Shown: positions 8,448 to 16,286 of the stretch, in pieces
How the letters are laid out: each line of letters starts with the position of its first letter
Position numbering within the stretch: position 1 is the first letter of the stretch
From: Planifilum fulgidum
Lineage (GTDB): Bacteria > Bacillota > Bacilli > Thermoactinomycetales > DSM-44946
Assembly (NCBI RefSeq): GCF_900113175.1
Contig: NZ_FOOK01000025.1
Location: 1-50,748, forward strand
Direction of reading: 5' to 3'
Length of the DNA stretch: 50,748 bases
Notes under the pieces: model-generated
What the model was told of the DNA's origin: nothing
The model's input: only the letters and a program-made list of their open reading frames with translations
The model's database searches: none
Program-made: the position numbers and the translations under genes

Positions 8448-9211
8448 CCCAAAATCCTCCAGACGACGGAAAGGGCCAGCACCAGAAGCAGACACGCTCC
8501 GATGGCGCGGCTGTGGGGATATTTCCTTTTCTCCCTCAGCCACGTCCTTTTCCCTTCGAAGTGGATTCCTCTCACTTCCAGGGCCAATGCCCTTTCCTTG
8601 GCGTGGATCAGCGAGCTCATCACGACGGGACCGATCAGGGGCAGGAACGCTTTCACCCGCACCCACAGGTTCCCTTCCGTCTCCAGCCCCCTGGAGCGCT
8701 GGGCATCCATGATGGTCCGGGTGGTTTTGATCATCTGCGGGAGGATCTGAAAAATGGAAGCGAGCACGTACCCCAAACGGGGGGACAAGCCCCGGCGAAC
8801 CAACTCTTCCACGAGGTCGGCGGGCCTGGTGGTCAGCACCAACAGCAGAAAGGCCGCCACAATGGTGATCACCCGGACCACGATCCGAAGCGCGTTCATC
8901 AGGCCTTCAACGTAAAAAACGAAGGGCTCCCGGCCGAACAGCGGCGTCTGGTTCCCCGGATAAAACCACCCCTGGATCAAGACCACCGTGCCGAGCACCA
9001 GAGAAACAAAGGCGAATACGGGAAGCGACTGCCGGATCACTTTTGCCGCGGCCAACAGGGCGAGGCTGGTCAGCATCCAAAGAAAAGAAACCGCCATCGA
9101 CGGCAGAATCAAGGGAACGGAAACAGCGGTGAGGACATAGAGGATTTTGTTGATCGGGTCGATCCGATGGATCAGGGAATCTTTCTCCACGTACAGACTG
9201 AAGGTTTTCAT
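8444..9211 (-). CDS. ECF transporter transmembrane subunit EcfT
   Basis: 255 residues with several membrane helices. The two coupling motifs of EcfT proteins are present in the cytoplasmic region: AQRSRGLE and LEVRGIH (Arg-Gly core), which dock in the ATPase grooves and transmit ATP hydrolysis to the S component. It starts 15 bases after the S-component stop and overlaps the following ATPase gene by ATGA. Confidence 0.88.
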   Translation of the reverse strand: MKTFSLYVEKDSLIHRIDPINKILYVLTAVSVPLILPSMAVSFLWMLTSLALLAAAKVIRQSLPVFAFVSLVLGTVVLIQGWFYPGNQTPLFGREPFVFYVEGLMNALRIVVRVITIVAAFLLLVLTTRPADLVEELVRRGLSPRLGYVLASIFQILPQMIKTTRTIMDAQRSRGLETEGNLWVRVKAFLPLIGPVVMSSLIHAKERALALEVRGIHFEGKRTWLREKRKYPHSRAIGACLLLVLALSVVWRILG

Positions 9212-9226
9212 CGCATTTCCCCGGTT

Positions 9227-9829
9227 TCAGTCCAAGGATTCCAAATCGCGGCTTCCGGTGTAGAGCTGCCTGATGTTTTTCGGAAGTCCCCGGAAAAGGG
9301 CGTAGGCGGCGAGGACGGTCAAAAGCTTGTCGGGCACGTCCACCACCACTTCGTCCAGGAAGGAGGCAAGCCAGACGGAGTCCGTCCGGGCCAAAACCGC
9401 CGCAAAGAGGGCGTCACCCCAGAGGTTGCCGGTCTGTCCCCCCCAGAACCACACGTTGAGGGGAGTGGAGACCGCCGTCGCCGTGAGACCGACGGCCAAG
9501 CCGACAAAAAGGGCCTTGCCCCATCCGTCGATCCAGCCCCTGAAGGCCATGATTCCGGCCACCAGCCCGATGAAAAGGCTCGTCAAACCGTACACAAAGG
9601 AAATCGGATCGACGGTCAAACCGTAAATCACATTGTTGATGGCCCCCGCAAGGGCGCCGATGACGGGTCCCGCCAGCATCCCGGCCAGCACGGTACCGAT
9701 CGAATCCAGCCACAACGGAAGTTTCAGTGTGCCGGCAAAAAGTTTGCCGACATAGTTGATGCCCACCGCCACGGGAATCAACACCAGCGACGGCGTCGTA
9801 AAGCGAAACCAGGATTTCCGCTGTTGCAT
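9227..9829 (-). CDS. ECF transporter substrate-binding S component, substrate unknown
   Basis: 200 residues, about six membrane helices. WLDSIGTVLAGMLAGPVIG and ALAGAINNVIYG fit the helix 2-3 region of an S component, the membrane protein that captures the vitamin or metal. The start is either GTG 9838, overlapping the preceding stop as GTGA, or ATG 9829; the latter is preferred because GAGGAG lies 8 bases before it. No vitamin riboswitch is visible, so cobalamin, queuosine, thiamine-precursor or other substrates remain possible. Its tight link to a Cys-rich lipoprotein is unusual. Confidence 0.75.
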   Translation of the reverse strand: MQQRKSWFRFTTPSLVLIPVAVGINYVGKLFAGTLKLPLWLDSIGTVLAGMLAGPVIGALAGAINNVIYGLTVDPISFVYGLTSLFIGLVAGIMAFRGWIDGWGKALFVGLAVGLTATAVSTPLNVWFWGGQTGNLWGDALFAAVLARTDSVWLASFLDEVVVDVPDKLLTVLAAYALFRGLPKNIRQLYTGSRDLESLD

Positions 9830-9834
9830 GGAGA

Positions 9835-10341
9835 TCACTCCTCGGAGGATTTGGGAGGCTTCGGCGTCGGGGTCGGCGTTCCCCGGGACCCGTAATGCTC
9901 ATCAATAAATCGGCGGATTTCCCGAAGGGACTTGCCTTCACGGTGCATGGCGATCGCGTCACGCGCGATGTCGATGCAGATCCCTCAGGTGTGGCCCATC
10001 CGGTCCCAGACCACTTCGCCGTTCGGCTTCACATCCTGGATAAAGCAATGCAGGTTGTGCCCATGCCCGTTGTCTCCACAGCCGCAGAAGCAGGGCATGT
10101 ATTTGAGCACGTCCCGGTGGGCGTACGCCAACTTGTAGGTCTCGCGGGCCTTGGGAAGTCCTTCATCCACAAAATCGGGCGGATCCACTTCCACCTTTTC
10201 GGCCACTTCCGACAGGGCGGCGAGGCTTTCCTGCGACGGTCCCCGGACGCCTTCTCCGGAGGGGCGGACGGGAGAATCGTCCTGACCGGTACATCCGACC
10301 AACAAGCAAATCCCCAAAAACCCCCACAGCGCCTTTTTCAT
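9835..10341 (-). CDS. PCYCGC-type lipoprotein with in-frame TGA, probable selenoprotein
   Basis: 168 codons if TGA 9987-9985 is read as an amino acid. M1-C17 is a lipoprotein signal (LLVGC, Cys17). Residues 83-88 are PCFCGC, the motif that names the PCYCGC family, followed by HNLHCF and VVWDRMGHT. Codon 119 is TGA, then GICIDIARDAIAMHREGKS and a TPTPTPKPP tail. Family members, as I recall them, read K-C-G-V-C here, so TGA replaces a conserved Cys and would give a U-G-I-C site. The frame stays open for 49 more codons of family-like sequence and ends at TGA 9837-9835, overlapping the next gene's GTG. A SECIS-like hairpin follows the TGA. The alternatives are a nonsense mutation or a 118-residue product. 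Function in the family is not known; a redox or metal role is inferred from the cysteines. Confidence 0.75.
9944..9978 (-). promoter_or_regulatory. SECIS-like hairpin directly 3' of the in-frame TGA
   Basis: In the mRNA, a 6-bp upper stem AUCGCG/CGCGAU (9964-9969 with 9953-9958) closes a 5-base loop CGUGA (9959-9963). A lower stem UGCAU/AUGCA (9974-9978 with 9944-9948) is set off by a 4x4 internal loop. The apical loop begins 22 bases after the TGA and has G as its second base. Published bacterial SECIS models expect a loop 16-37 bases away with an early G. I see no clear bulged U. Confidence 0.55.
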
Positions 10342-10384
10342 GCCACTTCCCCCCTTTCGACGCACGCTGCCGAAAAACCTTCCA

Positions 10385-10429
10385 TAATAAAGGAACACCC
10401 CGAAGAAACTTCCTTCTCCGGGGCATTCC
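10385..10429 (-). terminator. Terminator at the end of the cytochrome oxidase operon
   Basis: On the minus strand a long imperfect stem with GGAA/TTCC at its base and GCCCCG/CGGGG within it (10392-10429) is followed by TTTATTAT. It falls between ctaF and the lipoprotein gene, so the lipoprotein-ECF operon is probably a separate transcript or a readthrough product. Confidence 0.65.
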
Positions 10430-10453
10430 GTGCAGATCGCTCGGACATCCTCC

Positions 10454-10765
10454 TCACAGAAGCAGCCAGACACCCAGAACTACGACCACCGCAAACAGGA
10501 GTCCCGCTCCGGTGAAGAAGATGGGGAAAAAGTGGCCCTTTTGATCCAGGTGCATGAAGGTAAAGAACTGGATAACCACTTGAATCGCCGCCATGACCAA
10601 GAGAAGCGTGACCAGTCCGGCGACGGGCAGGGCTCCCGTGGCCACTGCCGCAAAGGCGACGGCCGTCAAAATCATCATGACGGCAAAGGCGATCAGGTGT
10701 TTGCGGGAACGCTCCGGAGGATTCTTCGACGCGTCCTGTGCAGTGGTTTTGGAATCGGTCGCCAC
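10454..10765 (-). CDS. ctaF: Cytochrome c oxidase subunit IV (CtaF)
   Basis: 103 residues with three membrane helices and the family motif IQFFTFMHLDQKGH between helices two and three. This is the small subunit IV of bacterial caa3/quinol oxidases, which helps assemble the CuB centre. GTG at 10765 is the start, with AAAGGTGGGG upstream. It is the last gene of the cta operon, 3 bases after ctaE, and a terminator follows within its 3' flank. Confidence 0.88.
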   Translation of the reverse strand: MATDSKTTAQDASKNPPERSRKHLIAFAVMMILTAVAFAAVATGALPVAGLVTLLLVMAAIQVVIQFFTFMHLDQKGHFFPIFFTGAGLLFAVVVVLGVWLLL

Positions 10766-10768
10766 GGT

Positions 10769-11392
10769 TTACCCCACCTTTCCGAGAAGATAGACGACGG
10801 TGAAGATGAACACCCAGATAACGTCGATGAAGTGCCAATACAGGCTGGCCACGTACAATTTGGGAGCGGTCACCGCATTGATTCCCTGCTTCCGAACCTG
10901 GATGATCAAGCCGGTGATCCAGAGGATCCCGAAGAGAACGTGGGACCCGTGGGTTCCCACCAGCGTGTAGAAGGCGGAAGCGAAGGCACTGCCGGTGAAG
11001 TGATGTCCGAGATGGGTGTATTCGTAGAACTCGTAAATCTCCATTCCCAGGAAGGCGGCGCCCAGCAGCACCGTCACGCCGAACCAAAACAGGGTTCGGC
11101 GAAGATCGCTGCGGTGCATGTTGACGACGCCCAGCACACTGGTCAGGCTGCTTGTGAGCAGGATGACCGTCATCAGCGCCACCATCCACAGGTTGAACAA
11201 TTCCTGGGAGGAGGGGCCGTCCATGTGCTGGTTCTTCAGGGCCAGGTACGTGCCGAAGAGGGAGGCGAACAGCACCGTTTCGGCCCCGATGAAAAACCAC
11301 ACGCCGAGAATCTTGTTTTTCCCTTCCAGGGTCGACGTCTCCAGGTGGTCCGGCATTTTCGGAGCCATGCTCAAATCATTGTGCGAACTCAT
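10769..11392 (-). CDS. ctaE: Cytochrome c oxidase subunit III (CtaE)
   Basis: 207 residues, five membrane helices, as in Bacillus-type subunit III. Markers are WFFIGAETVLFASLFGTY, GTHGSHVLFGILW and SLYWHFIDVIWVFIF, which carry the conserved helix-packing and lipid-binding residues. The ATG overlaps the ctaD stop as ATGA, giving translational coupling and matched amounts of subunits I and III. Confidence 0.95.
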   Translation of the reverse strand: MSSHNDLSMAPKMPDHLETSTLEGKNKILGVWFFIGAETVLFASLFGTYLALKNQHMDGPSSQELFNLWMVALMTVILLTSSLTSVLGVVNMHRSDLRRTLFWFGVTVLLGAAFLGMEIYEFYEYTHLGHHFTGSAFASAFYTLVGTHGSHVLFGILWITGLIIQVRKQGINAVTAPKLYVASLYWHFIDVIWVFIFTVVYLLGKVG

Positions 11393-13305
11393 GCCTGTGC
11401 CCCCTTATCCGCGCTCTTCAGCTCTTCGGGCTCGATATAATATCCCGTGTCTTTCTGGAACGAGCGCACGTACATGGTGACAAACACGATGATCAACCCC
11501 AGCGCTCCGATCCAATACGAGCGGAGGATCCACCCAAAACCGGAGACAAAGAAGCCGAGGGCCATGATCAATGGCAGATAGGTCGGCGAAGGCATATGGA
11601 TTTTACCCAGCGGCTCCGCAGGCTCCAATCCCTTCTTGCCGGCCAGCTTGGCGTGATAGAAGGCGTCGAGCTCCTTCACCAAGGGCAGTTGGGCGAAATT
11701 GTACTCCGGCACCGGCGAAGGAATGGTCCACTCCAGGGTGCGGCCGTCCCAGGGGTCGGCACTCGCCTTTTCTCCGCGGATGGAACTGTAAACGACATTG
11801 TACAGAAGGACCAACACGCCCGAAGCCATGATAAAGGCGCCGATGGTGCTGATCAGGTTGGGGGTTTCCAGCCCCAAGCCAGGCAGATAGGTGAACACCC
11901 GCCGGGGCATGCCCCAAAAGCCCAGGAAGTGCTGGGGCATGAAGGTCATGTGGAAACCGATGAAGAACAGCCAGAAATGCAGCTTGCCCAACCGTTCGTT
12001 CAGCATCCGGCCGAAAAACTTCGGCCACCAGTAGTACAAGCCGGCAAAGATGCCGAATACGGTTCCTCCGATCAGCACGTAGTGGAAGTGGGCGACGACG
12101 AAGTAAGAGTCATGGTACTGGAAGTCCGCCGGGGGAACCGCCAGCATCACTCCGGTGAATCCGCCGAGCACGAAGGTGATGATAAACCCGAGACACCACA
12201 TCATCGGCGTGGTGAAACGGATTTTCCCTCCCCACATGGTGGAGAGCCAGTTGAACACCTTGATCCCCGTGGGCACCGCGATCGTCATGGTCGCAACCCC
12301 GAAAATGCTGTTGACGACCGGGCCGAGACCCACGGTGAACATGTGGTGCACCCACACCATGAAGCCGAGGAAACCGATCAGCACCGTGGCGAACACCATC
12401 GAATGATACCCGAACAGGGGCTTTTTGGAGAAGGTGCTGATCACGTCGGACATGATCCCGAAAGCGGGCAGGATCACGATATACACTTCCGGGTGACCGA
12501 AAATCCAGAACAGGTGCTGCCAGATCAGGTGGTTTCCGCCCTGCGCCACGTCAAAGAAGTTGGCGTCGAAAATCCGGTCGAACATCAGCAGCAAAAGGTC
12601 GACGGCGAGCGGCGGCATCGCAAACAGGATCAGTCCCGAGGTGACGAGGGTCGCCCAGGTGAACATGGGCATCTTCAGGAAGGTCATGCCCGGCGCGCGC
12701 ATGTTGATGATCGTCACCAGGAAGTTGACGGCGGTCAGCATCGTCCCGATCCCGGAGATCTGAATCCCCAGATCATAGTAATCCAGGCCGGGACCCGGGC
12801 TGTATTCATTGAGCGCCAGCGAAGTGTAACCCGTCCATCCCGCGTCGGGCGCCCCGCCGAAGAACACGCTCAGGTTGAACAGCAGCGCTCCCGCAAAGAA
12901 CAGCCAGAAGCTGAGGGCGTTCATGAAGGGGAAGGCCACGTCCCGGGCTCCGATCTGCAGCGGGACCGCCACGTTCATCAGCCCGAAGAGCATCGGCATC
13001 GCAACGAAGAAGATCATGTTGGTGCCGTGCAGGGTGAACAGCTCGTTGAAGGTGTCCCCCGTAAACAAATCGTTTTGGGGAACGGCCAGCTGCAGCCGGA
13101 TCAGGAGGGCCTGCAATCCGGCGATGAGGAAGTAAAATACTCCCGTCCCGAAGTACAGGATCCCGATCTTCTTATGATCAACGGTGGTGACCCAATCCCA
13201 AATCCGGCTGCCCTGCACCCGGTGCAAAAATTCCTTGTTGTAGCCCCCGGTGAAAATGGCCGCCAGAAACAGGACGAGCACCCCAACAATGATGAACGTA
13301 CCCAC
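11389..13305 (-). CDS. ctaD: Cytochrome c oxidase subunit I (CtaD)
   Basis: 638 residues, the catalytic heme-copper subunit that reduces O2 to water and pumps protons. Metal ligands are visible: H93 (low-spin heme, TLHGTNM), H271 and cross-linked Y275 in GHPEVY, H320-H321 (VWVHHM) for CuB, and H405/H407 (VVAHFHYV) for the high-spin and low-spin hemes. The GTG start has AAGGAGG 7 bases upstream. Length fits Bacillus CtaD (about 620), with an extra C-terminal helix. It is flanked by ctaC and ctaE in the standard order. Confidence 0.97.
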   Translation of the reverse strand: MGTFIIVGVLVLFLAAIFTGGYNKEFLHRVQGSRIWDWVTTVDHKKIGILYFGTGVFYFLIAGLQALLIRLQLAVPQNDLFTGDTFNELFTLHGTNMIFFVAMPMLFGLMNVAVPLQIGARDVAFPFMNALSFWLFFAGALLFNLSVFFGGAPDAGWTGYTSLALNEYSPGPGLDYYDLGIQISGIGTMLTAVNFLVTIINMRAPGMTFLKMPMFTWATLVTSGLILFAMPPLAVDLLLLMFDRIFDANFFDVAQGGNHLIWQHLFWIFGHPEVYIVILPAFGIMSDVISTFSKKPLFGYHSMVFATVLIGFLGFMVWVHHMFTVGLGPVVNSIFGVATMTIAVPTGIKVFNWLSTMWGGKIRFTTPMMWCLGFIITFVLGGFTGVMLAVPPADFQYHDSYFVVAHFHYVLIGGTVFGIFAGLYYWWPKFFGRMLNERLGKLHFWLFFIGFHMTFMPQHFLGFWGMPRRVFTYLPGLGLETPNLISTIGAFIMASGVLVLLYNVVYSSIRGEKASADPWDGRTLEWTIPSPVPEYNFAQLPLVKELDAFYHAKLAGKKGLEPAEPLGKIHMPSPTYLPLIMALGFFVSGFGWILRSYWIGALGLIIVFVTMYVRSFQKDTGYYIEPEELKSADKGAQA

Positions 13306-13394
13306 GTCGTTCCCTCCTTTATCCCGGACAACCGTTTCCGGTTCGGACTCGATTGATCAAGATCAGGGGCTTTTACGGTTTCGAAGGCAAGCGG

Positions 13395-14411
13395 TCACTT
13401 CAGGTTGGTCAGATATTCGGCCAGGGCGTTCATCTTCTGTTCATCCAGATGATTGTAACTCGGCATTTTCGTACCGGGCTTGATGGATTGCGGATCCCTC
13501 AGCCAGCGGATCAGGGATTCCTTGTCGTTCGGCAGATAGCCCGCGATGGTCGTGCGGTTTCCGAATCCCGTCAGGTCGGGGGCTTTGTCCCCTTTGACCT
13601 TCATGCCGGCCCCTTCAATGGCGTGACAACCCATGCAGTTCTGGGAGAAGATCTTTTGTCCCTCCTGGGCCTGGGCGTTCACCGGCTGCGACTTGGGATC
13701 CTTGATCGACGCAACCCACTTGTCGAAGTCCGCCTGCTCCTCCGCGATGACCCGGAAATTCATCAGGGCGTGTCCGGCGCCGCAGAGCTCCGCGCACCTT
13801 CCCTCATACACCCCGGGTTCTTTGGCGTCCAGGGTCATCGTGTTGGTTTTCCCCGGAATCATGTCCATCTTGCCCCCCAGGCTGGGAACCCAGAAGGAGT
13901 GGATCACGTCCTTGGATTCAAGTTCCAGAAAGACCTGTTTCCCCACGGGAATATGCAGTTCCTGGGAGGTGCGGATGCCCAGCTCGGGATATTCAAACAT
14001 CCACCAGTATTGGTAGGCCGTCACCTTTACGCGAATGCTGTCATCCTTGGGCGGCTCCTTCGCCAGGGAGAAGGTGGTGGAAATGGTCGGAATCGCCAGG
14101 ATGATGAGCAGGATGATCGGGATCGCCGTCCACACGATCTCGATCTTGGTGTTCCCTTCGATCTGCTTGGGGGGAGCGTCGTCTCCCTTGCGCTGGCGAT
14201 AGCGGAAGAGAACAAAGATGTAAATGCTTACAACGACCACAAAAACGATGAGCATGATGTACACGCTGAGCATGACGAGATCCAGCTGCTGCTCCCCGGC
14301 GCTTCCTTTCGGCTCAAAGATATTCATGGTTTTGTCGCCGCATCCCGTCGCCAGGAAAACCATCGCCATGAGTGCAAAAAACAGCCGCCACAGCGGTTTC
14401 CGTCGGCTCAT
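13395..14411 (-). CDS. ctaC: Cytochrome c oxidase subunit II with fused cytochrome c (CtaC)
   Basis: 338 residues. Lipoprotein signal with Cys24 (FLATGC), two membrane helices (about 42-70 and 93-112), then the CuA domain with ligands H171, C206, E208, C210, H214 and M217 (GRCAELCGAGHALM). The C-terminal domain is a cytochrome c with C259-M-G-C262-H263 heme site and axial Met316 (KMPSY), which makes the enzyme a caa3 type. It passes electrons from cytochrome c to subunit I on the outer face of the membrane. The ATG is preceded by GGGGTAGGA. Confidence 0.96.
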   Translation of the reverse strand: MSRRKPLWRLFFALMAMVFLATGCGDKTMNIFEPKGSAGEQQLDLVMLSVYIMLIVFVVVVSIYIFVLFRYRQRKGDDAPPKQIEGNTKIEIVWTAIPIILLIILAIPTISTTFSLAKEPPKDDSIRVKVTAYQYWWMFEYPELGIRTSQELHIPVGKQVFLELESKDVIHSFWVPSLGGKMDMIPGKTNTMTLDAKEPGVYEGRCAELCGAGHALMNFRVIAEEQADFDKWVASIKDPKSQPVNAQAQEGQKIFSQNCMGCHAIEGAGMKVKGDKAPDLTGFGNRTTIAGYLPNDKESLIRWLRDPQSIKPGTKMPSYNHLDEQKMNALAEYLTNLK

Positions 14412-14484
14412 CCAATCCTACCCCACTTTCTGATCTCATACCGTTTATAACCCGGGTGGCTCCCGGTCCCTGCCGTCCGAAGGT

Positions 14485-15414
14485 TCAGGACAGAAGCAAG
14501 GGATCGACAATCATCGCCAACAGCATGGCTGTCAGATACACCAAGGAATAGAAGAACATTCTCTCGCCCCATCGATGATCGTCTTTGGTGAAGAATCCCT
14601 CCAGGGAAAGGCCGATGTAAACCAAACCGAGAACCGTCGCGACGACGAGGTACAGGATCCCGACAACCCCCGTGTGGACCAGCCAGAGGGAGGCGAGCAC
14701 CATCGCCGCCACGTACACCAGGTTCTGCCGCTTGGTTTCAGCAAATCCCCTGACCACCGGCAGCATGGGAACCCCCGCAGCCCGGTATTCTTCCATCCTC
14801 CGTATGGCCAATGCGAGAAAATGCGGCGGTTGCCACAGGAACATGAAGATGAAAAGAATCCATGCCGGCGGATCGATCGAGCCCGTCACCGCCACCCATC
14901 CGATCATCGGCGGAACCGCCCCGGAAATCCCGCCCACCACGGTGTTGAGGGTGGTTGTCCGTTTCAGCCAAAGCGAATAAATGCCCACATACACAAAATG
15001 GCCGATCATCGCCAGAAATGCGGCAAGGGGATTGACCAGCGCCGCCAGAACAACAAACCCCGCCACGGTGAGCGCGATCCCGACCCACAGCGCGGTCATC
15101 GGACGAACCCTCCCGCTTGCCACGGGACGGCTTTGGGTCCGTGACATGAGGGGGTCGATGTCTCGGTCGATCACATTGTTCAAGGCGCATCCACCGGCGA
15201 TCACAAGCGCTGTTCCGAGCAAGGTGATGGGCAGGAGCGGCAGGTCCAGCTGCCCGTGTCCGGCCAACCAGAAACCGGCGAATGCGGCCATCAGGTTGGA
15301 TGCGTTGATCCCGGGCTTCGTCAGGGTGAGATAGTCACGCCACGTCGCCTTCTCCGCCGAACCCGCGGGGAGATCCGATCTCACCATCGTTTCCCGGAGA
15401 ATGGGTCGTTCCAC
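14485..15414 (-). CDS. ctaB: Protoheme IX farnesyltransferase (heme O synthase, CtaB)
   Basis: 309 residues with about nine membrane helices. The UbiA-type prenyl-diphosphate motif is NNVIDRDIDPLMSRTQSRP, and the second Asp-rich region is replaced by the heme O synthase form WQPPHFLALAIRRMEEYR. It adds farnesyl to heme B, making heme O as precursor of heme A for the oxidase encoded just downstream. GTG 15414 is the start, with AAGGAGG 8 bases upstream. The longer open frame to 15630 is leader RNA. Confidence 0.95.
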   Translation of the reverse strand: MERPILRETMVRSDLPAGSAEKATWRDYLTLTKPGINASNLMAAFAGFWLAGHGQLDLPLLPITLLGTALVIAGGCALNNVIDRDIDPLMSRTQSRPVASGRVRPMTALWVGIALTVAGFVVLAALVNPLAAFLAMIGHFVYVGIYSLWLKRTTTLNTVVGGISGAVPPMIGWVAVTGSIDPPAWILFIFMFLWQPPHFLALAIRRMEEYRAAGVPMLPVVRGFAETKRQNLVYVAAMVLASLWLVHTGVVGILYLVVATVLGLVYIGLSLEGFFTKDDHRWGERMFFYSLVYLTAMLLAMIVDPLLLS

Positions 15415-15548
15415 AGAATCAACCTCCTTTCTGTCAGCCGGACACCTCCAACCGTCGTACCACCGGACTTCCGTCCGTCGATGGAACAGCAGTCGGCGGT
15501 GGGAAAGGGCCTTGTACCGCTTGATCCCGGCGTCCCTCTCCTGTACAC

Positions 15549-15598
15549 AAAAAAACGGGACAGTTCGGCGTTGAACTGCTTTTCCGCGGAAGTCCCCG
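15549..15598 (-). terminator. Attenuator-like terminator in the ctaB leader
   Basis: In the minus transcript the arms CGGGGAC (15592-15598) and GTCCCG (15556-15561) can close a structure holding two small hairpins (TTCCGCGGAA and CAGTTC/GAACTG), followed directly by seven T (15549-15555). It lies about 110 bases after the likely transcription start and 135 bases before the ctaB start codon. Such a position suggests premature termination control of the whole cta operon. I see no known riboswitch or protein site in it. Confidence 0.45.
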
Positions 15599-15713
15599 CG
15601 ACCGATCGGTACTCCCATTTTTTCCAGCACCGGCCAATATCATGCAGAACAGACAAAACCACCGGGACGTCCCGCCGTCGATTTTGGGCAAAAACAGGCC
15701 AAATATCACCATC

Positions 15714-15743
15714 ATTGTAGGTGATCAATGACATTTGCGTCAA
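15714..15743 (-). promoter_or_regulatory. Sigma-A promoter of the ctaBCDEF operon
   Basis: On the minus strand TTGACG (15743-15738) and TACAAT (15719-15714) are 18 bases apart. Transcription would start near 15707, leaving a leader of about 290 bases before ctaB. Confidence 0.65.
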
Positions 15744-15797
15744 GGCGCGGGAAGTAGGGTTCATAATATGGCAACAGAATTGTAAAACTTCCCCGGA

Positions 15798-15831
15798 CTT
15801 GAAAAGCCGCTCCCGGCAAAGCAGGAACGGC
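15798..15831 (-). terminator. Terminator of the anti-sigma-type ATPase gene
   Basis: An 8-bp stem (GCCGTTCC with GGAGCGGC, one G-U pair; 15824-15831 and 15806-15813) is followed on the minus strand by TTTTC. It begins right at the stop codon of the gene ending at 15834. Confidence 0.7.
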
Positions 15832-15833
15832 CG

Positions 15834-16253
15834 TCAGCTGTCCGCGGCGGTTTCCGCCGGTTTGAGCCACTTGATCGCCTCCACCATGGTGCCTCTGCCC
15901 TCCACGGTACGAATCGAAAATTCATCCATCAATTGATGGACCTGTTTCAGCCCCGAGCTTTCCACCGACTGGCTCCCTTGCACTTTCTTCATCAGCTCGC
16001 TCACATCCGCAATCCCCGGCCCCAGGTCCTGGACGATGATGAGCATTCCCCTTTTCCCGTCCCTCTCGATGCGCTCCACCTGGAGCAATCCCTTTTCCGC
16101 GTGGTGAACCACATTCCGGAGGAGCTCGGAAACGGACCGGACAATGCGGGACTGATCCAATTCATCGAACCCCCACTCACGGGCCATTTCCCTCAGTTGG
16201 CTAAGGGTGGATACGATATCCCATTCGTATTCGATGCGGAAATATCTTCCCAC
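15834..16253 (-). CDS. GHKL ATPase, RsbT/RsbW-like anti-sigma or switch kinase
   Basis: 139 residues of the histidine-kinase-like ATPase fold. The N-box is VSELLRNVVHHAEKG, the G1 box QDLGPGIAD, and the G2 region VEGRGTMVEAI. Proteins of this small type phosphorylate STAS antagonists or hold sigma factors in stress and sporulation switches. GTG 16253 is preferred because GGAGGG lies 7 bases upstream, over ATG 16268, which lacks a site. No partner STAS or sigma gene lies in the window, so the target is unknown. It follows the ABC exporter by 33 bases and probably shares its transcript. Confidence 0.75.
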   Translation of the reverse strand: MGRYFRIEYEWDIVSTLSQLREMAREWGFDELDQSRIVRSVSELLRNVVHHAEKGLLQVERIERDGKRGMLIIVQDLGPGIADVSELMKKVQGSQSVESSGLKQVHQLMDEFSIRTVEGRGTMVEAIKWLKPAETAADS

Positions 16254-16286
16254 AGCCTTTCCCTCCATCAGGCGGCGGAGCGCCCT

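Noticed and set aside
9985-9987. Plain nonsense mutation in the PCYCGC lipoprotein
   Set aside because: Not fully excluded, but the intact downstream frame, conserved-Cys position, SECIS-like hairpin and stop-start overlap at the distal TGA make recoding the better reading.
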